Origin: Ruminococcus sp. UBA7014 | Lineage (GTDB): Bacteria > Bacillota > Clostridia > Oscillospirales > Ruminococcaceae | Reading direction: 5' to 3' | Assembly (NCBI GenBank): GCA_002449575.1 | Contig: DJXC01000179.1 | Span: 1 to 23,937, forward strand | Length of the DNA stretch: 23,937 nt | Shown: positions 6,926-14,749 of the stretch, piece by piece | Numbering within the stretch: the stretch's first letter is position 1 | Layout: the number at the start of each line of letters is the position of its first letter | Notes under the pieces: model-generated | Database searches by the model: none | What the model was told of the DNA's origin: nothing | The model's input: the letters and a program-made list of their open reading frames with translations, nothing else | Position numbers and translations under genes: made by a program

Positions 6926-8529
6926 TGATAAGATTACAGAATATCAGACTGAACTTAGACTATACAGAACTTGACATGAAAAAAACTGTCGGCAGAAAAC
7001 TGCATATTCCGTTTGAAAGCATTCAGGAAATCAGAATCCGGAAACGTTCTGTAGATGCCAGAAAAAAAGATAATATTTCTTTTTTGTTTACACTTGATGT
7101 AAAAGCTGCCGGAGAAAAGAAAATTCTCCAGAAATGCGCCAGAGATAAAGATATTTCTCCTGCCGAAGATAAGAAATATAAAATTTTTATCTGTCACAGT
7201 CCGGAACGTCCTGTTATTGTCGGCATGGGTCCTGCCGGCATGTTCGCTGCTTATGTACTGGCAAAAGCAGGGCTGCGTCCGGTAGTTCTGGAACGTGGCT
7301 GTCCGGTTGAGGAACGCACTGCACATGTCAGTGAATTCCGGACAAAAGGGATTCTGAATCCGGAAAGCAATATTCAGTTCGGTGAGGGTGGTGCAGGAAC
7401 ATTCTCGGACGGAAAACTCAATACGGGAATCAAAGACGAAAGAATCCGCTTTGTTCTGGAAACATTTGTCAAATGCGGCGCACCAGAAGAAATTCTCTGG
7501 TCAGCCAAACCCCATATCGGAACGGATCAACTTCAGAATACTGTCAGAAACTTCCGGAATCTGATTCAGACACTTGGCGGAGAAATTCATTTTCATGCAA
7601 AACTGACTGATTTTGTTCTCTCTGAAAATCAGCTTACTGCTGTCAGATATGTACAGGAGCATCAGGAACATGAAATTGCTGCAAAACATGTGATTCTGGC
7701 AATCGGACACAGTGCCCGTGATACTCTGGAAATGCTGTATCAGAAGAACATGCTGCTCGTGCAGAAGCCGTTCGCTATGGGTGTAAGAATTGAACATCTA
7801 CAGGAAGATATGAATAAAGCATTGTACGGAAAATTCTGGAATCATCCGGCACTTGGTGCAGCGGATTATAAATTAGCCGTTCATCTTAAAAATGGCAGAA
7901 GTCTGTATACATTCTGCATGTGTCCCGGCGGTGAAGTAGTTGCAGCAGCATCAGAATCCGGACGGCTTGCCGTCAATGGCATGAGTTTTTTCTCCCGTGA
8001 CGGCAGAAATGCCAACAGTGCATTATTAGTCGGCATCAATCCGGAAGATTTCGGAAGTGAACACCCGCTTGCAGGCATGTATCTGCAACGGCAGATTGAA
8101 GAAAAAGCTTTTCGGGCTGCCGGAAGCAATTATTCTGCACCTGTCATCTGTGTGAAAGATTTTCTTCACAGACAAGAGTCCAAAACATTCGGCAGGATTC
8201 AGCCGACTTACACACCCGGAACAGCGTTTGTTTCTCCGGATAAGTATCTGCCAGCTTATATGTGCGAAACCCTCCGTGCAGGTCTGAAAGAAATGGATAA
8301 ACATCTGCATGGCTTTGCTTGTGATGATGCTGTTCTGACCGGAGTTGAGTCCAGAAGTTCTTCTCCTGTGCGCATCTGCCGGAATGAAAATTTTTATAGT
8401 ACCGCTGTCCGTGGCTTTTATCCATGCGGAGAAGGCGCAGGCTATGCCGGTGGAATTACTTCGGCGGCAGTAGACGGCATAAAATGTGCAGAAGCATTAT
8501 GTCGGAATTTATCTTCTGAAAAAATTTAA
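6925..8529 (+). CDS. FAD-dependent dehydrogenase (COG2509 type)
   Basis: This 534-residue flavoprotein has an N-terminal region of about 90 residues (IRLNLDYTELDM, then a lysine-rich stretch) placed before the dinucleotide-binding motif VIVGMGPAGMFAAYVLAKAG. The strongly conserved QFGEGGAGTFSDGKLNTG of the COG2509 family follows, and the C-terminal FYPCGEGAGYAGGITSAA binds FAD. The family's reaction is not known to me. The start is ATG 6925, overlapping the previous stop by one base, with GGAGA at 6911-6915 at good spacing. A TTG at 6922 would add one residue and is less likely. The only GATC of the window is inside this gene, at 7525-7528. Confidence 0.9.
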   Translation: MIRLQNIRLNLDYTELDMKKTVGRKLHIPFESIQEIRIRKRSVDARKKDNISFLFTLDVKAAGEKKILQKCARDKDISPAEDKKYKIFICHSPERPVIVGMGPAGMFAAYVLAKAGLRPVVLERGCPVEERTAHVSEFRTKGILNPESNIQFGEGGAGTFSDGKLNTGIKDERIRFVLETFVKCGAPEEILWSAKPHIGTDQLQNTVRNFRNLIQTLGGEIHFHAKLTDFVLSENQLTAVRYVQEHQEHEIAAKHVILAIGHSARDTLEMLYQKNMLLVQKPFAMGVRIEHLQEDMNKALYGKFWNHPALGAADYKLAVHLKNGRSLYTFCMCPGGEVVAAASESGRLAVNGMSFFSRDGRNANSALLVGINPEDFGSEHPLAGMYLQRQIEEKAFRAAGSNYSAPVICVKDFLHRQESKTFGRIQPTYTPGTAFVSPDKYLPAYMCETLRAGLKEMDKHLHGFACDDAVLTGVESRSSSPVRICRNENFYSTAVRGFYPCGEGAGYAGGITSAAVDGIKCAEALCRNLSSEKI

Positions 8530-8563
8530 TTTTAAAAATATCATACAAGGAGCTGAAATTTTT

Positions 8564-9799
8564 ATGAGACAGTCCGTTTTTTCTTCAGCGGAGATTCTTC
8601 TTCCGGACTGGGAGAAAGTCTGTCAGCAGTCATGGAGTGTCATTGCCTGTGACCAGTTTACCAGTTCACCGGAATACTGGGAACAGACAAAAACGCTTGT
8701 CAAGGATTCCCCTTCCACACTGCGGCTGATTCTTCCGGAACTTTATCTGGAACAGTCCGGTCTGGAACAGAAGATTGCAAAAATTCATAACACAATGGAA
8801 AATTATCTGAAACAGGATATTTTCAAGATATATCCGGATGCTATGATTTATACGGAACGTGTACAGAGCAACGGCATTTTAAGAGCAGGCATTGTCGGCA
8901 AATTCGATTTGGAAGCTTATGATTATCATGCCGGAAGCCAGTCCCCTGTCAGAGCTACAGAAGCAACCGTTCTGGAGCGCATTCCGCCAAGAATGAAAGT
9001 GCGTGAACATGCCTGTCTGGAATTGCCGCATATTATGATATTAATCAACGATGAAAAAAAATCTGTCATTGAATCCTGTGCAGCAGAAAAAGACAAGATG
9101 CAGAAGCTTTATGACACAGATTTAATGCTCGGCGGTGGTCACATTTCCGGCTGGCTGATGACTCCGGAACAGCAGAACACATTTCAGGAAAGATTACAGC
9201 AACTTCTGGCACATGCCGGAAATCTGCAATTTGCTATGGGGGACGGCAATCATTCTCTGGCAACAGCAAAAGCCTGCTATGAAAAATTAAAGCAGGAACA
9301 TCCGGAACAGGATTTCAGTCAGCATCCGGCAAGGTATGCACTTGCTGAACTTGTAAATCTGCACAGTCCGGCTCTTGTATTTGAAGCAATTCACAGAATC
9401 ATCACAGAAACCAGTCCGGCACAACTGATGCAGTATCTGACAGAAACACTGGCATTTTCCGAAATTCCGGCAGAACAGCAGATAACTGTCATTCAGGGCA
9501 GCCAGAAGAAAACTTATTTTATTCATAAACCTTGTTCTGCACTTGCTGTCGGCAGTCTCCAGACTGCACTTGACACCTGGCTGAAAGACCATTCCGGAAA
9601 AATTGATTATATCCATGGCGAACAGACACTGACTTCTCTGGCACAGTCTCCGGACAGTATCGGCTTTCTGCTTCCTGACATGGATAAGAATTTATTATTC
9701 TCCAGTGTAGAAAAAGATGGTGTTCTGCCGAGAAAAACATTCTCCACCGGTCATGCAGAAGATAAAAGATATTACATGGAATGCAGAAAAATTAGATAA
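8564..9799 (+). CDS. DUF1015 family protein
   Basis: This 411-residue soluble protein is of the DUF1015 (COG4198) family. Recognition rests on VIACDQFTSSPEYW in the first 35 residues, the YTERVQSNGILRAGIVG segment, and the central MGDGNHSLATAKACYE. The last corresponds to the conserved D-G-x-H-R/S-x-x-T/A box of the family. No biochemical function is established. The start is ATG 8564, after AAGGAG at about 8547-8552; a longer in-frame extension to 8486 would overlap the flavoprotein gene by 44 nt and lacks a ribosome site. The 34-nt gap after the flavoprotein is compatible with the same transcript. It ends 35 bp before the nusA operon promoter. The only terminator-like element beyond it lies downstream of that promoter. 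Confidence 0.85.
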   Translation: MRQSVFSSAEILLPDWEKVCQQSWSVIACDQFTSSPEYWEQTKTLVKDSPSTLRLILPELYLEQSGLEQKIAKIHNTMENYLKQDIFKIYPDAMIYTERVQSNGILRAGIVGKFDLEAYDYHAGSQSPVRATEATVLERIPPRMKVREHACLELPHIMILINDEKKSVIESCAAEKDKMQKLYDTDLMLGGGHISGWLMTPEQQNTFQERLQQLLAHAGNLQFAMGDGNHSLATAKACYEKLKQEHPEQDFSQHPARYALAELVNLHSPALVFEAIHRIITETSPAQLMQYLTETLAFSEIPAEQQITVIQGSQKKTYFIHKPCSALAVGSLQTALDTWLKDHSGKIDYIHGEQTLTSLAQSPDSIGFLLPDMDKNLLFSSVEKDGVLPRKTFSTGHAEDKRYYMECRKIR

Positions 9800-9810
9800 T
9801 TTTATAAAAT

Positions 9811-9830
9811 TTTCAAAAAATTTCAAAAAA
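9811..9830 (+). repeat. tandem 10-bp A-tract repeat (UP-element-like)
   Basis: TTTCAAAAAA occurs twice in direct succession (9811-9820 and 9821-9830), ending 3 bp before the -35 box. The 10-bp period places both A6 tracts on the same face of the helix, at about -51 and -41 from the predicted start. These are the positions where RNA polymerase alpha C-terminal domains contact UP elements. Confidence 0.6.
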
Positions 9831-9833
9831 CTC

Positions 9834-9862
9834 TTGATTTCTGAAAAGAAATATGCTATAAT
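9834..9862 (+). promoter_or_regulatory. sigma-A promoter for rimP-nusA-infB operon, extended -10
   Basis: TTGATT (9834-9839) is followed, after exactly 17 bp, by a perfect TATAAT (9857-9862). TG at 9854-9855 makes it an extended -10. Transcription should begin near 9869, giving a leader of about 93 nt before rimP. With the phased A-tracts upstream this is the strongest-looking promoter in the window. Confidence 0.85.
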
Positions 9863-9892
9863 AATACTATGCTAATATGCTGAAGATGTAAA

Positions 9893-9924
9893 AAAGACCG
9901 GAACACAATCCGGTCTTTCGTTTT
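9893..9924 (+). terminator. terminator-like hairpin between promoter and rimP: attenuator or upstream terminator
   Basis: AAAGACCGGA (9893-9902) and TCCGGTCTTT (9909-9918) form a perfect 10-bp stem with the loop ACACAA. The T-rich tail after the G+C part reads TTTCGTTTT, so the U-run is broken by CG. The hairpin begins about 24 nt after the predicted transcription start, so it must be crossed by every transcript from the rimP promoter. It can also stop read-through from the DUF1015 gene. Confidence 0.75.
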
Positions 9925-9961
9925 GCAGTGACTGAATCAGAAAGGCAGGTAATTAATTTAC

Positions 9962-10441
9962 ATGAAACTTAAAAAATTCGGCAGTACCGAACAGAAAATT
10001 TATGAGCTGATTGCACCGGTTGTCAATGAACTGGGCTATCTGGTCTGGGATGTACGCTATGAAAAAGAAGGTGCAGCCTGGTATCTGCGTATTTTTATCG
10101 ACAGTGAAACCGATACTGTCAGCATCAATGACTGCGAAAAAGTCACCACTCCCGTCAGCGACCTGCTTGATGAAAAAGACCCTATCGCACAAAGCTACAT
10201 TCTGGAAGTCAGCTCTCCCGGTCTGGAAGCCGACCTCATCAGAGAAAGTCATTTCGATGCCTGTCTCGGCTGTGAAGTCCGTGTCCGTGGATTCCGTGAC
10301 TTTGAAAACGGCAGCCGTGAGCTTGTCGGCATACTCAAAGACTGGAATAAAGAATTCATTACTTTGCAGACCCCTGACCAGACACTCGAACTTCCGTTTT
10401 CGGCATTGACTTTCGTCAAGCTCTATTTTGAATTTGATTAA
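9962..10441 (+). CDS. rimP: ribosome maturation factor RimP
   Basis: RimP helps assemble the 30S subunit, with a role in the early folding of the 3' region of 16S rRNA. The 159-residue protein has the family's two domains: an N-terminal alpha/beta domain (IYELIAPVVNELGYLVWDV, then WYLRIFID and the YILEVSSPGL core) and a C-terminal SH3-like domain from about residue 85. It is the first gene of the operon, the standard place in Firmicutes. The start at 9962 has GGCAGGT about 11 nt upstream, a weaker ribosome site than those of its neighbours. The stop is 24 nt before the nusA start. Confidence 0.95.
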   Translation: MKLKKFGSTEQKIYELIAPVVNELGYLVWDVRYEKEGAAWYLRIFIDSETDTVSINDCEKVTTPVSDLLDEKDPIAQSYILEVSSPGLEADLIRESHFDACLGCEVRVRGFRDFENGSRELVGILKDWNKEFITLQTPDQTLELPFSALTFVKLYFEFD

Positions 10442-10465
10442 TTATTATTGGAGGAATCTGAAAAA

Positions 10466-11599
10466 ATGGACAGCAAGTTCTTTGAAACCCTCGCTGCTCT
10501 CGGTACAGAGAACAGCCTTGATACTGAAGTAATGATTGAAACTGTTAAATCTGCCATGCAGAAATCCGTACAGCGCATGTATCCGGAATGCAAAGAATCT
10601 ATTCGTGTAGATATCGACCCGGAAAAGAAGATTTTTGATGTATTCCTGCTTCAGCATGTTGTAGATGATGAGCCGATTAATCATACAGAAATCAATATTG
10701 AAGCAGCAAAAACTATCGACCCGAATACCTATGTCGGCGCAATTCTGGAACACAAGCTTGATATTTCCAAGTTCAGCCGTGCTTCCGCACAGTCTGCCAA
10801 GCAGTCTATCAAAGGCGATTTGAGAGATATTAACCGTGACAGAATTCTGGATAAATTTCTGTGCAAAGAAAATGATATTATCACCGCAACTGTCATGCAG
10901 GTAGAACCTGGCAGAGGTTCTGCCACTCTGATGTATGACAAGACTGAATTATATCTGCTCCGTCAGGAACAAATTCCCGGCGAAGAACTCAAAGAGGGTA
11001 TGCAGATTAAAGTCTATGTTACAGGCATTGTCAACCGCAACAAAAAGCCCATTATCAAGCTTTCCAGAGTTCACAGAGATTTAGTCAAGAGACTGTTTGA
11101 ACTGGAAGTGCCGGAAATTTTTGATGGTACTGTCGAAGTGAAATCTATCTCCCGTGAAGCTGGTTCACGTTCCAAAATTGCAGTAGTTTCCCATGACCCG
11201 AATGTTGATGCCATCGGTGCATGTATCGGTGCAAAGCATTCCAGAATTTCTGCCATTGTCAAAGAACTTGGCGGCGAAAAGATTGATATTATTCCCTACA
11301 GCGAAAATCCGGCAGAATTTATTGCCAATGCGCTTTCCCCTGCAAAAGTTCTGAAAGTCGATATTCTCGACGAAGAAGAACGCACCTGTGTTGCTGTTGT
11401 TCCGCATGACCAGCTTTCTCTTGCCATCGGCAACAAAGGACAAAATGCCAAGCTTGCCGCCAAGCTGACAAGTTACAAGATTGACATCAAGTCTGATGCT
11501 TCTGCTGAAAAAGCTCCGGAAACAGAAGAACCTGCCACAGAAGTACAGCCGGAATCTGCTGAAACTTCCGCAGCTCCGGAAACCGCTCCTGAGGAATAA
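10466..11599 (+). CDS. nusA: transcription termination/antitermination factor NusA
   Basis: NusA binds RNA polymerase, promotes pausing and helps intrinsic termination. The 377-residue protein has the Firmicutes layout: an N-terminal polymerase-binding domain (about 1-130), an S1 domain (about 133-200, from DIITATVMQVEPGRGSATL), then two KH domains (about 200-345), with GACIGAKHSRISAIVKEL and LAIGNKGQNAKLAAKL as the GxxG-type RNA loops. The C-terminal acidic repeats found in E. coli NusA are absent, as usual here. A low-complexity tail of about 30 residues rich in E, A, P and T follows. The start is ATG 10466 with GGAGGA at 10450-10455; a TTG at 10448 was rejected. The leader hairpin upstream of rimP may be where NusA controls its own operon. 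Confidence 0.96.
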   Translation: MDSKFFETLAALGTENSLDTEVMIETVKSAMQKSVQRMYPECKESIRVDIDPEKKIFDVFLLQHVVDDEPINHTEINIEAAKTIDPNTYVGAILEHKLDISKFSRASAQSAKQSIKGDLRDINRDRILDKFLCKENDIITATVMQVEPGRGSATLMYDKTELYLLRQEQIPGEELKEGMQIKVYVTGIVNRNKKPIIKLSRVHRDLVKRLFELEVPEIFDGTVEVKSISREAGSRSKIAVVSHDPNVDAIGACIGAKHSRISAIVKELGGEKIDIIPYSENPAEFIANALSPAKVLKVDILDEEERTCVAVVPHDQLSLAIGNKGQNAKLAAKLTSYKIDIKSDASAEKAPETEEPATEVQPESAETSAAPETAPEE

Positions 11600-11603
11600 T
11601 CCT

Positions 11604-11891
11604 ATGCAGAAAAAAATTCCTATGCGGATGTGTATCGGCTGTCATGAAAACAAGCCTAAAAAAGAACTCATCCGGATTGTCAAATCTCCGGAAGGAGAAA
11701 TTTCTCTTGATTTTACAGGAAAAAAAGCCGGGCGTGGTGCTTATCTCTGCAACAGTGCCGACTGTCTGGAACTCGCCAGAAAGCAGCACAGAATCGAAAA
11801 AAGTTTTTCCTGCAAAATTGACCCCGAAGTTTACGAGGTGATGAAACATGCATTATCAGAAACTGACCGGAATTCTCAGCATCTGCCGTAA
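11604..11891 (+). CDS. rnpM: RNase P modulator RnpM (YlxR, DUF448)
   Basis: This 95-residue member of the YlxR/DUF448 family is now known in B. subtilis as RnpM, a small RNA-binding protein that modulates RNase P. The family motif CIGCHENKPKKELIRIV is near the N-terminus and GKKAGRGAYLC in the middle. Four cysteines are visible (two in the CIGC-type motif and two in the YLCNSADC region). The start at 11604 lies 4 nt after the nusA stop, with GAGGA at 11591-11595. The gene's last 44 nt overlap the next gene in another frame. Gene order nusA-rnpM-L7Ae-infB is the standard Gram-positive arrangement. Confidence 0.94.
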   Translation: MQKKIPMRMCIGCHENKPKKELIRIVKSPEGEISLDFTGKKAGRGAYLCNSADCLELARKQHRIEKSFSCKIDPEVYEVMKHALSETDRNSQHLP

Positions 11892-12183
11892 AGCCGGCAA
11901 AATGGCTCTGGGCTTTGACCCTATGAAAGAAGTTCTGGAAAAAAACAAAGTTTCCGGTGTGCTGACCGCAGCAGACATTTCACCCAAAACTTATAAAGAA
12001 GTATGTTATTTCTGTCAGAAAAAAAATATCCCTGTCTGTCATCTGCCGTTGACTATGTTTGAAATCGGCAGCACTACCGGCAGAAAGGCGGCAGTCATTG
12101 CCGTACTTGACAAAGGCTTTTCTGACAGAATCCGCCAACTGTGTGCTGAACCAGAAACGGAACAGCCACTGCCACTAGACTAG
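11848..12183 (+). CDS. L7Ae/YlxQ-like K-turn-binding ribosomal protein
   Basis: This 111-residue protein of the L7Ae/L30e/S12e/Gadd45 family corresponds to YlxQ of B. subtilis, whose relatives bind kink-turn RNA. The N-terminal segment KLTGILSICRKAGKMALGFD matches the family start. It is followed by a lysine-containing strand (VSGVLTAADISPKT) and the C-terminal GRKAAVIAVLDKGFS. The start ATG 11848 lies inside rnpM, with GAGGTGATG just upstream. A later start would remove the conserved first helix, so the 44-nt overlap looks genuine. The last 15 residues are acidic and proline-rich. Its exact role in the ribosome is unsettled. Confidence 0.9.
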   Translation: MHYQKLTGILSICRKAGKMALGFDPMKEVLEKNKVSGVLTAADISPKTYKEVCYFCQKKNIPVCHLPLTMFEIGSTTGRKAAVIAVLDKGFSDRIRQLCAEPETEQPLPLD

Positions 12184-12200
12184 AGGAGGGATTTTTGCCT

Positions 12201-14717
12201 ATGGCAAACAAGAACAAAATCAAACTGACAGATGCTGCAAAGGATTTGCAGATTTCTGCAAAAGAACTTTCTGCTTTTCTCGAAGACCATACCGGAGAGA
12301 AAAAATCTTCCGGTTCTTCTATCACTGAACAGGAAATGAATCTGGCTCTGGAATATTATACCCAGAAAGCCAATGTTTCCAGTTTTGACAATTATTTTGC
12401 AACCAAAAATCAGCCCAAACCTGTGAAAAAAGAAGAAAAGAAACAGCATATGCCTAAGAAAAATCATCAGGATAAAATGACAAAAGCAGAAAAAAAATCT
12501 GAAAAATCCGAAAAGGCACAAAATAAACCTGCACCGAAACAGGACGCTCCTGCACAGCCTGTTCCTGCTGAACCCAAACCGGAAGAAAAAAAAGCAGAAA
12601 AATCTGTTCCGCAGAATTCCGGCAAGCATGAAGAGAAAAAACGTTCTAAAAATCAGCATGGTGAAAAAACACGTCTTGGTGGCATGATGAGTTCCGGAAG
12701 CAGTGTTGTCAGCACAGAACGTGCCGAAAATACTGAAAAACGCCGTACTGTTGATACCAGAGGCAGCTATATCGAACTCGATAAATATAACGAACGTTAT
12801 GAACAGATTGCTCCTGCTGACAGAAGAAAAGATAATTATTCTACTAAAAAACAGAAGATTAATCAGAAATCTGCCCAGAAAGGCAAGAAAGCCGGCGGCA
12901 GAAAACAGGAAACAGAAGCACAGCGTCTGAACCGTCTTGAACTCGAACGTGCCAGAAAACAGCAGCTCAAAGTCAAGATTCCGGATATGATTCAAGTCGG
13001 TGAACTCGCTGCACGCCTGAAAGTCAATGTTTCCAAAGTAATCGGAAAATTAATGGGTCTGGGTGTCATGGCAAGCATCAACGAAGAAATTGATTTCGAT
13101 ACTGCGGCTATTGTAGCTGAAGAACTCGGCGCAAAGGTAGAAAAAGAAGTGATTATGACTATCGAAGAACGCCTGATTGAATCTGAAGAAGCTGATGAAG
13201 AAAACCAGCAGCCCCGTCCTCCGGTAGTAGTTGTGATGGGTCACGTTGACCATGGTAAAACTTCTATTCTGGACAGAATCAGACATGCTAACGTTACTGC
13301 TTCCGAAGCCGGCGGCATTACACAGCATATCGGCGCATATCAGGTAAAGCACAGCGGTCAGGTGATTACATTCCTGGATACTCCCGGACATGAAGCATTT
13401 ACTTCCATGAGAGCCAGAGGCGCAAATATTACTGATATTGCTGTTCTGGTTGTTGCTGCTGATGACGGCATTATGCCCCAGACAGTAGAATCTATCAATC
13501 ATGCGAAAGCCGCTGGTGTTTCCGTAATTGTTGCTATCAATAAGATGGATAAAGAAGCCGCTGACCCGGACAGAGTTCTCCAGCAGCTGACAGAATATGG
13601 TCTTGTCTGCGAAGAATGGGGCGGCGATACTATCTGTATTCCAGTTTCTGCAAAGACTGGTCAGGGCATTGATGATTTACTTGAAAATATTCTGCTTGTT
13701 GCAGAAGTCAAGGAACTTACAGCAAATCCGGACAGACTCGCTAAAGGTACTGTCATTGAAGCCCGTCTGGATAAAGGCAGAGGTCCTATCGCTACCTTGC
13801 TGGTACAGAAAGGCACACTGCATACAGGTGATATTATTATTGCCGGCACTTCTGTCGGAAAAGTCCGTGTCATGACAAATTATAAAGGTTCTGTTGTAAA
13901 AGATGCTGGTCCTTCTGTTCCGGTTGAAATTACCGGTCTGGACGAAGTCCCCAGTGCAGGTGATATTTTTGATGCAGTAGAAGATGAACGTCTTGCCAAA
14001 GAACTTGTTGAACAGAGAAAGCATGAGGCGAAAGAAGCTCTGTTCCAAAATTCCAGTCATAAACTCACACTGGATAATCTGTTCAGCCAGATTGAAGAAG
14101 GCGAAACTAAGGAACTCCCGATTATCGTCAAGGCTGACGTGCAGGGCAGTGCTGAAGCTGTCAAGACTTCTCTCGAAAAGCTTTCCAATGACGAAGTTCG
14201 TGTCCGTGTCATTCACAGTGCGGTCGGTGCAGTCAAGGAAAGTGATGTGATGCTTGCTAACGCCTCCAATGCGATTATTGTCGGCTTTAATGTCCGTCCG
14301 GATAACGGTGCTGCGGAAAGTGCTGCAAGAGACGGTGTAGATATCCGCCTTTACAGAATTATCTATGATGCTATCGAAGAAATTTCCACTGCCATGAAAG
14401 GTATGCTTGCACCGAAATTCCGTGAAGTAATTCTCGGAAAAGCCGAAGTTCGTGAAGTCTTTAAGATTTCCAGTGTCGGCACAGTTGCCGGAAGCTATGT
14501 ACTCGAAGGCAAGCTTACTAGACAGTGCCAGATTAGAATTGTCCGTGATGGTATCATCATTGCTGATGACCATATCGCCGGACTGCAAAGATTCAAAGAT
14601 GCTGTCAAGGAAGTGGCAAGCGGCTATGAATGCGGCATCAGTCTCGAAAAGTTTAACGATATCAAAGCCGGAGATATTTTTGAAGCTTATATCATGGAAG
14701 AATATCAGCCGGAATAA
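12201..14717 (+). CDS. infB: translation initiation factor IF-2
   Basis: IF-2 is the GTPase that brings initiator fMet-tRNA to the 30S subunit and promotes subunit joining. The protein has 838 residues. A short N-terminal helical domain is followed by about 200 residues of lysine, glutamate, alanine and proline-rich linker. An IF2-N domain follows (about 255-320, VGELAARLKVNVSKVIGKL). The GTPase domain comes next, with GHVDHGKT (near 347), GGITQHIGA, DTPGH, NKMD and SAK. Domain II, domain III and the C2 domain that grips formyl-methionine complete it. The start is ATG 12201, preceded by AGGAGGG at 12184-12190; a TTG at 12195 is too close to that site. The gene has long antisense open frames that are only shadows. 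Confidence 0.97.
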   Translation: MANKNKIKLTDAAKDLQISAKELSAFLEDHTGEKKSSGSSITEQEMNLALEYYTQKANVSSFDNYFATKNQPKPVKKEEKKQHMPKKNHQDKMTKAEKKSEKSEKAQNKPAPKQDAPAQPVPAEPKPEEKKAEKSVPQNSGKHEEKKRSKNQHGEKTRLGGMMSSGSSVVSTERAENTEKRRTVDTRGSYIELDKYNERYEQIAPADRRKDNYSTKKQKINQKSAQKGKKAGGRKQETEAQRLNRLELERARKQQLKVKIPDMIQVGELAARLKVNVSKVIGKLMGLGVMASINEEIDFDTAAIVAEELGAKVEKEVIMTIEERLIESEEADEENQQPRPPVVVVMGHVDHGKTSILDRIRHANVTASEAGGITQHIGAYQVKHSGQVITFLDTPGHEAFTSMRARGANITDIAVLVVAADDGIMPQTVESINHAKAAGVSVIVAINKMDKEAADPDRVLQQLTEYGLVCEEWGGDTICIPVSAKTGQGIDDLLENILLVAEVKELTANPDRLAKGTVIEARLDKGRGPIATLLVQKGTLHTGDIIIAGTSVGKVRVMTNYKGSVVKDAGPSVPVEITGLDEVPSAGDIFDAVEDERLAKELVEQRKHEAKEALFQNSSHKLTLDNLFSQIEEGETKELPIIVKADVQGSAEAVKTSLEKLSNDEVRVRVIHSAVGAVKESDVMLANASNAIIVGFNVRPDNGAAESAARDGVDIRLYRIIYDAIEEISTAMKGMLAPKFREVILGKAEVREVFKISSVGTVAGSYVLEGKLTRQCQIRIVRDGIIIADDHIAGLQRFKDAVKEVASGYECGISLEKFNDIKAGDIFEAYIMEEYQPE

Positions 14718-14749
14718 ACGCATACCCATAAGGGGGGAAATTTGTAATC

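Noticed and set aside
9868..9882. tiny leader peptide (ATG CTA ATA TGC TGA) in the rimP leader
   Set aside because: Four codons without a ribosome site, and almost at the transcription start; no codon run suggests attenuation by translation.
11481..11891. longer 136-codon version of rnpM starting inside nusA
   Set aside because: The extension overlaps the nusA tail and has low-complexity Lys/Leu content. ATG 11604 has a well-placed GAGGA site and gives the normal family start.
12180..12995. 271-codon minus-strand frame opposite the infB linker, very rich in Phe and Leu like a membrane protein
   Set aside because: The Phe runs are the complement of the Lys/Glu codons (AAA, GAA) of the IF-2 linker, so the apparent membrane protein is a composition artefact.
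13677..14729. 350-codon open frame on the minus strand opposite infB
   Set aside because: It lies fully antisense to the conserved GTPase and C-terminal domains of IF-2. It has no ribosome site or recognisable domain, and is rich in Phe, Asn, Ser and Cys, as expected from reading the complement of codon-biased DNA.
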